A stretch of 64,000 bases of DNA. It comes from Nelumbo lutea (lineage: Eukaryota; Streptophyta; Magnoliopsida; Proteales; Nelumbonaceae). Both the position numbers and the translations under genes were made by a program. Shown in pieces: positions 48,561 through 59,973 of this stretch (position 1 is its first letter; each line of letters starts with the position of its first letter). The notes under the pieces are model-generated. The model was given only the letters and a program-made list of their open reading frames with translations, searched no databases and was not told where the DNA came from. The stretch covers positions 73,590,401-73,654,400 of the forward strand of contig JAKGHH010000001.1 in assembly GCA_022828595.1 (NCBI GenBank), written 5' to 3'.

Positions 48561-50784
48561 AGTAGGTTTGTGGTTTCCTTGAAAAGGTAAGAAAAGTACA
48601 AAAACGGCTATTTGTCAGAGGTTGGAAGGAAGGGAGCTATCCCAACCCATTCCCATCCCATCAAACATCAAAACAAACAAGGAGGAACTCTGTGGTCTTT
48701 ATAAAAACGAAACCAACAAAACAAACCAGTTAACCAGGGTCCAGGGATGAAATGAAAACTCGCCTGGTTTAACAAAGATTCGACGAGGGAACCGGAGAGT
48801 GACCGGTAATTCATCGTGCGATGTTGCGCCACTGCTGATCGTAAGTTGTCGGTCACCCCTAGGGTTTCAGGAAAAAAACGTGGGGGCAGTGTGTTGCACG
48901 TGTAAATACCGTTGGCGGAAAATTACGTTACGTACTTGCCGGAAAATTCATGTGGCGGAATCACCACCAATCCATCGTCCAAAAGGGAAAAAAAGAAAGA
49001 AAGAAAGAAAGGGAAATGGCGTTTCTCGTCTCGTGGATTTGTTGGGGCCCACTCGTTCGGGCAAAGCCTGTGCAGCTGCAGTGCAGTCGTCTCCCTTCGA
49101 TTTCCGATTCCCGAAATCCGAACGATTCTCCAGTTTACTCAAAAAAACAGGAAGACTTTGCCAAAACGGAAAAACCTGGGGGCGCCCCCGATTTCTTTGT
49201 ATCTCTTATCCACGAGGGCACTTCTGTTCTTCTGTAAAATGCCATTGTTAAAAGTCGTCAGATTGGAACCATTTTTTATTCACACGAGGATATTGGCTCT
49301 GGCTCTCCTCTGAGGTCATTAAAAAAGAAAGATCTTCAGAATGACGTAGGGTGATAACCTTACTGGCTTTCATCATTGTGCATGTGTAAGGATCTGGAAC
49401 CCACAAGACGTTGCAGCCGCACATCTCATGTGCGACCCCAGAAATGACAGTGTTAGATGAGCAAGCATCCGAGAGAATCCGGAACTGCTCCCTGATCACA
49501 CCTCACACTGGTAGATTTTTGATGTTTCCCGATGCACGCCTGCTGCAGGTCGTGTGGGTCGGTGCGCACACCTCCATTCGTGAACGCTTGCGATTACAAG
49601 TGCACGTCGGGTCGGGTTAGATCACTTGGGTACTCTGTACTCAGTAATGGCAATGGGTAGGATACCCGCCAAAATTTTCCTTTCCATCGCCAAACCCGTC
49701 TTATACCCTTGATATCAAACCCCAAATTGACTCCATCAAAATCTATGATCCGTAAAAATATCGTACGGAAACAGTTTTCACCAGTTTTTCAATCCATTGT
49801 TAATTCGGCTGATTGAATCGTTATTTCATCAAGATTTTGGATTCGGTTTGAGTAAAACTTGAAGAGGGTTAAAAAATCATTTGATCTGAACGATTAGATT
49901 GTTGCTGGTGACGGGATTGTAGGTTGCATACTAAGATCATGTTTGGTTCAATTTTTATTTTTTTTCATTCTTATTCATGATAAAATTCCAAGATAAAAAA
50001 TAAATAAATAAAAAGAATGAAAAAATATTACTAGAATCAAATGTTTTTCTTTTTTAAATAATTTCTTTTTACGGCAATAAAATATTTGCGAAGCTTACCT
50101 TAGTTTTCAGCTGATCAAATTCATTCAACCATACCAGACTCTAAATTAAAGGGCGGTCAACTTTTTAACCATAAATTAATCTCAGGGCTGCCTAATGACA
50201 AAGCTAGCTCAGCGGTCAGCTCAGAGCAGACTGCTTAACTGATAAACCACTTGAAATAAGCGTTAACTGTTTAAGTATGTCATTAATGGCAAAATAGTGG
50301 ATTAGCAGTTTTCCGCGGCCAACCCAAAACCATGGGTACGTCTTAAGCTTCTAGTTCCAGGACTTGTCTTTCCAACTTCTAAATGGATGGTTAGCGATCG
50401 AAGAAACTCTTAATTGTATTAGTGCAAATTAACTATGGAAAACGTCAAACATAAAAAGCAAAGCAATAAGATCAAGATAAACAATGGCAGAAAAATAACA
50501 GCAAAGCAATAAGGAAAATAACAACAATAATTTATACTTAAAAAATGTACAAATTTCATAATAATTCGAACACACAAATACCAATAAGTAAAATAATGAA
50601 GAGATAAAATTGATCAAATAGATGGTGCTTTTTTTTAATGCTTAGAGGGATGGTATTGGTGGTCAACCTAAAAGGGGGAAAAACAGAGTAAGAAAAAGGA
50701 GGAAGAGGTATCCATCTTCGGTGCGCAGCTTGAGAAGGAAATGAAGAAGAAGACGAGAAAGAAAAAGAAGAAGACGAAGAGAGA
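48561..50784. other. Upstream region of the demethylase gene; no recognised gene
   Basis: Overlapping plus-strand frames at 48799-49313 and a minus frame at 49248-49499 resemble no known protein. The stretch beyond 49.6 kb is AT-rich, with short A and T runs and fragments of repeat-like sequence. Confidence 0.4.
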
Positions 50785-50947
50785 GAGAGTTTACCTTGTA
50801 CAGAGAGAGGGAGAGTCGAATAGTTTTACCTTGTACAGACTTTACCAGATCGAGATACCTCAGCAGAGAGAGAGGGACGAGAGTTTACCTAGTACAGAGA
50901 GAGAGAGGGACGAGGTTTACCTTGTACAGAGAGAGGGACGAGGGTTT
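50785..50947. repeat. Short minisatellite, GTTTACCTTGTACAGAGAGA units
   Basis: About four or five imperfect copies of a ~30-bp unit reading GTTTACCTTGTACAGAGAGA then GAGGGACGA. The array gives an artefactual open frame rich in Arg and Glu. It sits in a GA-rich tract that begins near 50740. Confidence 0.75.
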
Positions 50948-51377
50948 AGAGACTTCAAGTCGAGAGAACTCGAGCTCGAACGAAAATAAAACAAACAAAA
51001 GAAAGGATGGGGCACGAAATAAATATCCAAAACACCTACATCTCATTCATTCCTGTCCATTCTTTTTCAGAATCGGCAAGAATTAAAAGAATGAGATCAT
51101 CGGCAGCGAATCAAACATGAGCTAAATATGTATGCAAATTTCAGGGGCCCAATTTTTCGAGATCAATGTGTTTCAAGGCGTTGCTTTTTCTGTTTTATTT
51201 TTTTGTTTTTCGAAAAAAGAAACTTTTCTTACCTCAAATTATAATTTTTAATATTTTATACAAATAAAAAAATTGAAGTCTGAATTAAAAAATATATAAA
51301 TTAAATATAAAATATTTCATATATTATGTGCAAAATATAATTATACATTATTTATTGATAAAATACATATTTTATAT

Positions 51378-51716
51378 CAAGGTTTTAAAAACCGATCCAG
51401 AAATGGAATTGTTCTAGCTAGCAGTAACGGTTCTGCTGGTTTGCATATTTAGGGCAACTATTTTATATGAGTTATGAGATTTGAGAAAGGAGAGGAGATG
51501 TTATCGGTTAAGAAAAAAAAAGAAAAAGGAAAAAAGAAAAGAAGAGAAAGGAAAGGAAGGAGGGAAGAAGGAGGAGGATGGAAGGAGGGAAGAAGAAGGA
51601 AGAGGAGGGTTGTTTGACGTTCATTGGTGACAATAATGGCGACGGCGAGGCAGCGACAACATACACAGATTTGAGTTCTCAGATCTTCTTCTTTTTCTTC
51701 TTCTTCTTCTTCTTCT

Positions 51717-51747
<31 letters not shown>

Positions 51748-51998
51748 TCTTCTTCCTCAAATCTGAGACAGACTCAGATATGAGACAACTAAGACACGAA
51801 CTTAGATCTGAGTTCATATGTTTTCTGACGAAGAAGGGAGTTCCTGGGTTAGAACCATTGTCCGGGTCAACGGTTTTCTGACCAAGTCAACGTTTTTTGA
51901 TCCAAGAACGGGTTTGGGGTGAAACAAAACCGGTTGCTTGGATGGTTTCTAGGCCAAACGGTCTGACTGTACGGGTCAACGATGGTTTAAAAACATTG
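51378..51998. mobile_element. hAT-like element (621 bp), CA(A/T)GGTTTT family, with a purine/pyrimidine insert
   Basis: Begins CAAGGTTTTAAAAACCGATC and ends GATGGTTTAAAAACATTG. Flanks TTTTATAT (51370-51377) and ATTTATAT (51999-52006) agree at 7 of 8 but are AT-rich. The ends match the family at 5021, 9555 and 30465. The middle (about 51480-51830) is unrelated to the others: GGAAGGAGGGAAGAAGGAGG-type purines, then (CTT)n(CT)n at 51687-51740. Confidence 0.65.
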
Positions 51999-52021
51999 AT
52001 TTATATATACCTACACACACA

Positions 52022-52024
<3 letters not shown>

Positions 52025-52084
<60 letters not shown>
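52025..52084. repeat. Compound microsatellite (CTAT)n(AT)n
   Basis: Same unit order as the tract at 7604-7664: CTAT repeats passing into AT repeats. It lies just outside the hAT-like element ending at 51998. Confidence 0.9.
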
Positions 52085-52086
<2 letters not shown>

Positions 52087-54743
52087 AATTTCCATATGGC
52101 TAACGTGGCATGGTCTGATCGGTCCAACTTAGATGGTCAAACCAATGGCCCATGACCCAGAGGCAAAAGCGATTTGACCTTTAGGTTGGTTTTTAAAACA
52201 CTAGTTTTGATCGATCAAAACCCACTCATGAATTTTAATAAATAACACATGATTTATTACCACCCCTATGATTCGAGTTTATTGGTTAGCTGTTTTTTTG
52301 GATATCATATCTTTTCCATATCATAGTAGGACCCTATTATTTAAGGCATTACTTATAATATTAATTAGTTACATTATTTCTCTCTTTTATATAATTAATT
52401 TTATTAAGCCTATTTTGAAACCAATCTTTTATAAAAATAGTATACTGCTAAAGGGACTTGAGTGAACTCAAATTGCTTACTCCAACCATACGTATTCTAA
52501 CCTACTACTCCACAACATCAATGCCTTACTAAATTGGCATAAATAACTAACCATATTAGTTACATTATTTGTTATGCTAACTTTTCCTTGACATTAAGAT
52601 GGTTTTACACTTTCCGCTTTTATGGTAAAATTACACTTCATATAAAGTTATAGACTATTAAAATACATGTTTTTATGTATAGAGTTATTAGAGCTATACA
52701 TTATGTATAATTCAATTTTTAATATATATTTTAACTTCCATTGTATATCCATGCGTATCTTAATTTTTCCACTATATTTAAGTGTATCCAAAGCGTATCC
52801 AAAATTTAGATACACTTCTTTAAACTGCCTCTTCAGTATTCTTTACATTTTTTGATACTTTGAACCTCACACTTGATTTTACATCATATAAACAAAATGT
52901 GAATTGGTATAATATACCCGTGCAAAAGATACCTCTAATAGGATACAAGGACAAGGGTTTCAATCCTCTCTTAACTCTTTTTGCTACATATATTATTTCT
53001 TATAAAATAAATAATATATATATATATATGGATTTATAATTGGTGTTGGGAATGGATACCCACGTTAAATATAATATAATTGGGTTCAAATACTAGGTAC
53101 CCTAAGGTTAAAATTCAAACACATCCCAAAAAATTCTTGTAGAATTGCCACCTCTAAACCTAACCTGAGACCCAACCCTCAAAATTTGGGTTAGGCTTGG
53201 GTTGGCCTAACTTCTATACTTTCCTTTTGCCAAATCTATTTATTTCTTAGATTCTAAGGATTCATAGTAATTCAATATTAGCATTATTATGTGTAAAAGA
53301 ATATAATTATCACATTTTAGCCTTTAAAATAAAAATTCTTTACGTACATGCGTACATATAAAGATGGATAAATACATATATACATAAATACTCGTAGCAA
53401 AACACACACACATGGATGCATAGTTGCATTTGCATACATGCATGAATAGTGATTTGCATGTAGTAAGTGCTTACATTCATAAATACATATTTATATATGC
53501 AAATATGAAGTTAAGTTGGGTTTTCTATTGGATCAAGTTAGTCAACGCTTCAACCTAATCTTCCCCAAAATTAAGTTGAATTCATACTTTTCAACCCTAA
53601 CCCTGACTTGAACTTCAACCCAACCCAACCCTAGTTTTTCAGACTGTGTTTGGGTTAGATTTAGGCTAACCCAACCCAACCCCACAAGTCATAAATTACA
53701 TATGCTGCATAACCATTCAATCTCTCACTTAACTGGCATTGGACATTATCATCGGTTCCACCTTATTTTTCTTTGGTCTTCCTCTTTTGCTCTATCGTAA
53801 AACTCACGACACATCTTACCTGTGGTGTGTGAAGCTCCTCTCATCAGTAGTAGCGTGCAAAGTTTCTCTCACCAGCGCTCTTGTAAGTATTAAAGAAACA
53901 CCAACAAAACAGTTATTCAATTCAATGTTAATAGTTTCAAATGCTGGTGTTGATTCCACTAATTCATATTATTTGAAGTTTCTTCATATCCAACATCTAT
54001 CTAGTCATCATTTACTTTGTTCTCATTATAAATCAACAAATTAAATAATAAGCAGTACCCTATCAACCAAATACAAATATGTTTCTTCAGGCTTAGAGAT
54101 GACAATTCTGCAAATGAGTTTTACGATCAAACACCATCTTCTCACCTGATTGTTGTCATTTTCAATAATCAAATACATTCTTATCGAATGCTTTCAAAAC
54201 TGAACAAGAATGCATATATCATTGAACTAGTGTCTATGAATATATGCATTTTCAATACTCAAATGCATTCTTATCAAATGCTTGCAAAACTGAACTAGAA
54301 TGCATATATGCATTTTCGATATTCTTCCCAAACGCAACCTCAATGTTCTTTGGAGAATTACAATCACTTTTTTTTTTCTTCTCTTAAACAACATAATTAT
54401 TAGATGAAACCTATAGTGGTTGCTATGTTGATCAAATCACATGGGAGGTTTATATGACTTTCAGAGGTTTTTATGATTTTTCCTAAAATAAAACCCAAAA
54501 CAAAATGAGTCAGAGATTATTCTTATTTGCACTCTCATGAATTTGTTCTAGTGAAAATGAAATTGCACTACACACAAATGAATTAGTGAAAAGTATAAGA
54601 TAAGAGTGTCCTTTACTATTCTCTGCACTGTTTTTTGGTATTACAAATTAGGCATTACATGGGATTTTCTCCTCACATAATCCTACTGATGCCCACCTGG
54701 ACTTGACAGTATTTGCAGCTATGCATTGGGAACATCTCCCAAA
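52085..54743. other. AT-rich stretch without a recognised gene
   Basis: It holds a fragment (about 52660-52866) of the GTATC-rich hAT-like family, ending TTTGATACTTTGAACCTC like 55750-55772. There is also a short GGTTGG/CCAACC-rich region (53150-53690) with CCCAACCCAACCC runs. Frames here are short and unlike known proteins. Confidence 0.4.
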
Positions 54744-55806
54744 GGCTCAGTTGGAAGCAGTATAAATACAAATTTGTAGATTACAAAACTTTATATTTTA
54801 TATTATTTTATATGTATCTGTATTGTACATATTTGTAGGGTTCAAAATATCACAACGTATCGGGCCGTATCAGCCGATACATGTCGTTTCGACAAAAGCC
54901 CGATACATGAAACGTGTATAAATCCTTTGTTTCGTTTCTTTTCATATGTATCAGAAAAGAAATAGTCTGATACTACATTTGATCACTTCGATTCATCATT
55001 AATTTCATTAATCAATATTTAATACCAAATCTCTCATTAATGTTGTTATTCCTATATTTAAGTCTAATTTCTCTTTTATTAATTAGTCATTTACTCCAAA
55101 GCAAATTTAAATTTAAATTTGAATTTTAGCGTCTGATTCAAATTCTCTCATTAATTCCTTTAATTAATGATTTTCTCTCATTAATTTTGTTTCGTTAGTG
55201 TAAAAACTTCAAATTTTAGTTATAGCAAGGTTTAAACCTTAGTCACTTGATTTTAACAACTACACTGTTTGCCATTGAGCGACACATATTTATTTGCTAT
55301 GATCATATGTATTTTTAATTTTAAGTAAACTTTTACTTTTTTTAATGAGTGACAAGTGTTTATTAATAAATGCTACAATTAATTATTAAAATTTATATAC
55401 TAATAAATATTAAGATTAATTATATTGTTTTTTTTTGAAAATTGACATTCACATTTCAGTTTTTTTTTTTGTTTTTTACATTTTAGTTATTCCATCGTTT
55501 TTCAACAGTTGTTAATTGTGTCCTGATATGTCACACTTTATATAAACCATTAAATTATTGTTTTTTTTTTTACATTTAAGTGACTTATTTACAATCATAT
55601 AAAATTTGTAAATATTGTTAATAATGTATTTTTGGGATTTATTTGAATTTTCTACTATATTTATGTGTATCTTGATTTTTCGTCCATATCCATATTATCC
55701 TAAGTGTATCTCGATACATCTCTTAAAATTGTCTTTCCGATACATCTTGTGTTTACGATACTTTGAACCTTGCATATTTGTATTTATACTCTTTCCAAAC
55801 TAAACC
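54744..55806. mobile_element. Tourist-like MITE interrupted by a hAT-like element
   Basis: Left part GGCTCAGTTGGAAGCAGTAT to GTACATATTTG and right part TATTTATACTCTTTCCAAAC rejoin to an inverted-repeat element like the one at 58203-58389. The interruption is 54836-55772 together with one copy of its duplication. Terminal 3-mers do not match, so the outer limits are approximate. Confidence 0.55.
54836..55772. mobile_element. hAT-like element (937 bp) with perfect 8-bp duplication, family (T/C)A(A/G)GGTTCAAA
   Basis: Begins TAGGGTTCAAAATATCAC and ends GATACTTTGAACCTTG, with CATATTTG on both sides (54828-54835 and 55773-55780). Its ends carry GTATCGG/CGATAC words like the 248-bp copy at 15480. 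No transposase frame, so it is non-autonomous. Confidence 0.85.
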
Positions 55807-55845
55807 TGATGTGCAACATTAACATGCTATGAAGTGGGTGTGAAG

Positions 55846-57825
55846 TAGGGGTGTCCACGGTTCGGTAATCGAACCGGTACCACCGGTTTTTCCATTTCCC
55901 CAAACCAAAACCGAACCAGTACCACCAGTTTATCGGTCCGTCAGTTTAGGTTTTTGACATGTTCGGTTCTTTGATTTTTTGGTTTTTTATATTTATAATA
56001 TATATTATATAAATATATGTATAATATTATATTATAAATAATAAATGCTATATAATATATTATAAATATTATAAAAATATATAATATATTTATAAATAGA
56101 TTATTATAAATATAACGATAAATCTCTTAAACTACCTCTATTGTTCACGAAATTGACAAACTATACCCTTAAATTTTCTAACAATTGACATGCTGGTAAA
56201 CACTAACGGGAAAAATGAAATATCAAATTTGCCCTTCACTATATCGAATTTTCAAAATAAAACCCAATTGATAAAAAAACCCATGATTTTCAATTTTTTC
56301 CAAATGAACCTCCAAAACCCAAAACGGTATTTGAGACATCTCCCTCATTTTCAGAACAAGAAAAGAAGTAGAACCTAGTGACGTACGTTATAGAAGATGA
56401 TAACACTCGAATCGAACAACATAATATAAACTTCAGAAACACACCTCTCACTTTCATCTCTGATTCATCACTTTACAACAGATTCCTCTTGACATGTGTT
56501 ACTTGCTTGTCTTTCATGGATTCTTTGCAACTGTAACTCCCAACAAGTTGCTTTCATTTGTTCACTTCATTAACAGTTAATTGCTTGGAAGGAATTTCTA
56601 ATCAACCATGTGGAGATGCTGATGGGTGAAGGAAGCTGTTAATCAGCCATGTAGAGATGTTGATGGGTTCTGGTTCTTTTCTTCTTGTTTTGAAAATAAG
56701 GGGACGAATTCAATAGAGAGGGGCAACATTTTCAGCCCCATAAGAAATGTAGCAGGAGCGATAAAGCTTCTTATTTAGAAAACAGGGGAACGGGTTCAGC
56801 AAGGAGAGGCAACATTTTCAGCCCCATTGGAAATGTATTAGGAGCGATAAAAGGATAATCTTCTCATTCTGAAAACAAAAACAAGGGTACTGGTTTAGCA
56901 GGGAGGGGCAAAATTTTCAGCCCCATTGGAAATGTAGCAAGAGCAATAAAGGATAAGATAATTGGTCCAAAAGAAGTGGTGAAGCATAAAATGGAGCACA
57001 GAGGCTAAGTAGGTGGAGAGGATAAGAATAGAAGTGGAGACAACTCCGATCGAGATTGGAGAAGGAGAAAGGCTCACATAAAATGGTCTCAAGGATGGGT
57101 TTCCACGACTGAGCCGTAGTTGACGTTTGACATCGATAAGCCACTAGCTCTGCCTCTTGTGTCATACTGCTTGTGACTCGGTCGGAGCTATTAAGCCTCG
57201 ATATAGGATTGCTTTCTGCGTGTCTAGCATCGGATGCGGAGACGCCGCGTTTGGCGATCACTGTGAGCCTTGTGGCTAGAGAGACGAGGCCGACGAGAGA
57301 GGCATTGGACTGAAACACGGAGAAAGGTTATACGAAGTAGAGCTGGCCGGGTTGAAGCTGAGTGTCGGGGGCCAATGCTGGTTCCAATAGTGGCGGTGAA
57401 TAATAAGGGTATTTTAGGAATTTTAAAACAATTACCACTCACGTGAGTGTGATGGAAAATTATTAGAAAACTTAAGGGTACTTTAAGACAATATATAAAC
57501 AATAAGGATACAGTTTGTCAATTTCATGAACAATAGTAGTTTAAGAGATTTATATGTATATATTTATATATAATGAATATATTTATATATAATATATAGA
57601 AAATATGTGACATTTATTAAAAATATATATAAAATATACATATAAATATATATACCGATCGGTTCAGTTAACCATCAGTTTTTTGTAGGTTAACCGAAAA
57701 CTGAACCGGTTTTTCATTTTTCAAAAATACCAAACCAAAATCGAACCAATTGGTTCGATTAACCACATTTTCAGTTTGGTTTTCTCGGTTTGGTTTGGCT
57801 TTTCGGTTTTTCATGGACACCCTTA
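55846..57825. mobile_element. hAT-like element (1980 bp) with perfect 8-bp duplication, family TAGGGGTGTC, carrying a nested element
   Basis: Begins TAGGGGTGTCCACGGTTCGG and ends TTTTCATGGACACCCTTA, flanked by GTGTGAAG (55838-55845 and 57826-57833). Both arms hold AACCGGT/ACCGGTTT and TTCGGTTTTT words, inverted, then TATA-rich DNA. Its centre is occupied by the inverted-repeat element at 56118-57553. Same termini as the 376-bp copy at 12593. Confidence 0.85.
56118..57553. mobile_element. Nested inverted-repeat element with internal triplicated unit
   Basis: The left end ATAAATCTCTTAAACTACCT then ATTGTTCACGAAATTGACAA, and the reverse complement of the right end (ATAAATCTCTTAAACTACTA then TTGTTCATGAAATTGACAA), align for about 80 bp. 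The right arm has an extra ~35 bp. Inside, three diverged tandem copies of a ~85-bp unit (core GGGGCAACATTTTCAGCCCC, about 56698-56950) precede a GC-balanced segment (57030-57400) with a minus-strand frame of 133 codons that I do not recognise. Superfamily unclear; arm length suggests Mutator-like, but no 9-bp duplication was found. Confidence 0.7.
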
Positions 57826-57938
57826 GTGTGAAGAAGATATCCAAACTCTAGATTAAAGGGTAGGGACAAAGTGGTGTGCACGTGAGGTCTACCGACCTAC
57901 CAATCTTACCATAAGGAACTTGCAGTTACACAGATTTA

Positions 57939-58199
57939 GGCTCCAATTGGTTTGGGGGAATAGGGGTCTGAAATCAGAATCAAAATGGTATTCCAATTCC
58001 AACTGGTTGATTAAGAAAAATTGGAATCCCATTTCCATTCTTGCTGGAATGACATTCTCCCATTTGAGAGAATGGTCATTCTCTACCTCTCACTTAGGAA
58101 TGAAATTTCATTCTTGTTTATTATAATTTCCATTCCCATCCCTGCTGGAACCAAACAAATTATAGGATTTTGATTCTGACTGCAAAGCAAATGGACCCT
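57939..58199. mobile_element. Tourist-like MITE, GGAATGG(T)CATTCC family, TTA duplication
   Basis: Begins GGCTCCAATTGGTTTGG and ends AAGCAAATGGACCCT, between TTA at 57936-57938 and TTA at 58200-58202. The interior is a mirror of TGGAAT and ATTCCA words. Related copies lie at 59479 and 59731. Confidence 0.7.
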
Positions 58200-58202
58200 T
58201 TA

Positions 58203-58389
58203 CGCTGAGTTTGGAAGGAATACAAACGCAAATATGTAGAGTGCAAAACCTTATGTTTTGTATGTATTTATGCTCATTTTGGAAAGAGTACAAATACAAA
58301 TATAGACAACATAAATACATACAAAATAATACAAATTATAAGGTTTTGCACTCTACATATTTACATTTCTATTCCTTCCAAACTCAGCC
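58203..58389. mobile_element. Tourist-like MITE with long inverted repeats, TTA duplication
   Basis: The left arm GCTGAGTTTGGAAGGAATAC then TATGTAGAGTGCAAAACCTT is mirrored by the right arm to CATTTCTATTCCTTCCAAAC then TCAGCC. TTA flanks at 58200-58202 and 58390-58392. It directly abuts the previous MITE and shares its TTA. Confidence 0.75.
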
Positions 58390-59478
58390 TTAAGTCTTTT
58401 GCACCTCCATATTTGGAGGAATGCTCAGTGACCATCTCAGCTATTCAGTCAAAAAAAAGAAATAAACTCTCCCTTGTCCCAAAGACCTCTTTGGGTAACT
58501 GAATGCACAACAGTGTTCTTAATTTCTTATCACAGCAAACAAACCTAAACGTAACAAAAAGTGCAGAAGAGAGTTCAACAATAGTCAATATGTTTTAACA
58601 GAAACGTAACATTAGCAGCACCAACTGTATTCGAGCTCGACACAGCCTGAATTAACGCTGTGTTTGGTTAGAAAGTTCAAACCAAACATAGCTTAAACGA
58701 AGGCAATCTGGCTCCTAAGCCTGACCCTCCTTGATCCACATATTGTTGGAAAGTATATAAACTTTATGTACTATGTGTTGAATTTAATAATATTTTAAAT
58801 TTTATATGAAAGATAATTGATAATCTATATATTTTTTATATTTCTTAATCAAATAATTAGAAATCTTGATGTTTATTTGTGTTATTTTACTTATTTATTG
58901 GTTATATATTATATGAAATAATAAAAATCTAGATGCGGGTTTTAAACCGAACCCACCACTACGGCCTATCATTGAATGTGAGAAGAGTAGGACTGGGGAG
59001 GGTTTTGCACTTTCATATGCAGGGAGGATTTGGATTCTCAAAATCCAACCCACTACGGGTTTGGGGGCAGGTATGGAAAAGTATGGTCTAGAATTTATAA
59101 AACACTCACGGAACCTGTCCCATTACCATCCCTATAGCCATTGCTTCTGCTTGCATTTTAGAGACTGCATTGTTTGAGCTAAAAAGAAGAGCAACACACT
59201 TCCCATCATGATCTTTACCAATTAATCCAAAATTAGTTAAGGGAGAGCCCATCATTTTCACCACACATCGAGCGGTGAGAGATGGGTCGTGTAAACTTGT
59301 AAAATACATCTAAATTGCAAGATGACTCGCTTTCTACCACGAACGTATCCTGTATTCTTGGGTTTGGGCCTTTGGGGAAACAAGACGTGTAGATGGGTCG
59401 TGGGCCCCCATAAATTGCTGCTGCTCGCTGCTCTTATGGAGGTGGTGGGGGTGGGAGATTCATCAAAATTTGGTCTAA

Positions 59479-59706
59479 AGGGTCCGTTTGGTTTGGAGCT
59501 GGAATGGTAATGAAAATTGAAATCAATATGAATGGGATTTCATTCCCAAAGGAGGGGTAGAGAATGGTCATTCCCTCAAACGGGGAATGCCATTCCAGCA
59601 GGAATGGGAATAGGATTTCGATTCCGCCCAATCAAACAGTTAGAATCGGAATAGCCCATTCCGATTCCAATTCCAGACCTCTATTCATGCAAATCAAATG
59701 GGGCCC
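59479..59706. mobile_element. Tourist-like MITE, GGGTCCGTTTGG family, TAA duplication
   Basis: Begins AGGGTCCGTTTGGTTTGG, ends CAAATCAAATGGGGCCC, and is flanked by TAA on both sides (59476-59478 and 59707-59709). GAATGGTCATTCC-type inverted words fill the interior. TAA duplication and GGG-CC-TTTGG ends are hallmarks of Tourist/PIF-Harbinger MITEs. Confidence 0.75.
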
Positions 59707-59730
59707 TAAGATTTGACAGATCAAGAACAA

Positions 59731-59973
59731 AGGATCCATTTGGTCCATAGTGGGAATGGGAATTGGAATGGTCCATTCCCATAATCTGTTTGGTTCAAAC
59801 AAAAATGAGAATTAAAATCAACAAGAATGAGATTTCATTCCCAAAGGAGGGGCAATGGAGGAATGCCATTCCAACAGGAATGAGAATGGGATTTCGATTC
59901 CGCCCAACCAAGCAGTTGGAATCGAAATAGCCCATTCGATTCCAGACCCCTATTCCAGCAACTAAACTGACCC
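59731..59973. mobile_element. Tourist-like MITE, second copy next to the first
   Basis: Begins AGGATCCATTTGGTCC and ends near AACTAAACTGACCC. The interior shares GAATGAGATTTCATTCCC and GGGATTTCGATTCCGCCCAA with the copy at 59479. No matching 3-bp flank was seen, so its ends are approximate. Confidence 0.6.

Noticed and set aside
50741..51086. Lys/Arg/Glu-rich frames of 82 and 96 codons
   Set aside because: Produced by GA-rich simple sequence and a minisatellite.
51897..52103. Frame ending in repeated Ile-Tyr
   Set aside because: Runs through a (CTAT)n(AT)n microsatellite.
56917..57318. 133-codon minus frame as a host gene
   Set aside because: It sits inside a nested mobile element and resembles no protein I know; noted as possible captured sequence only.
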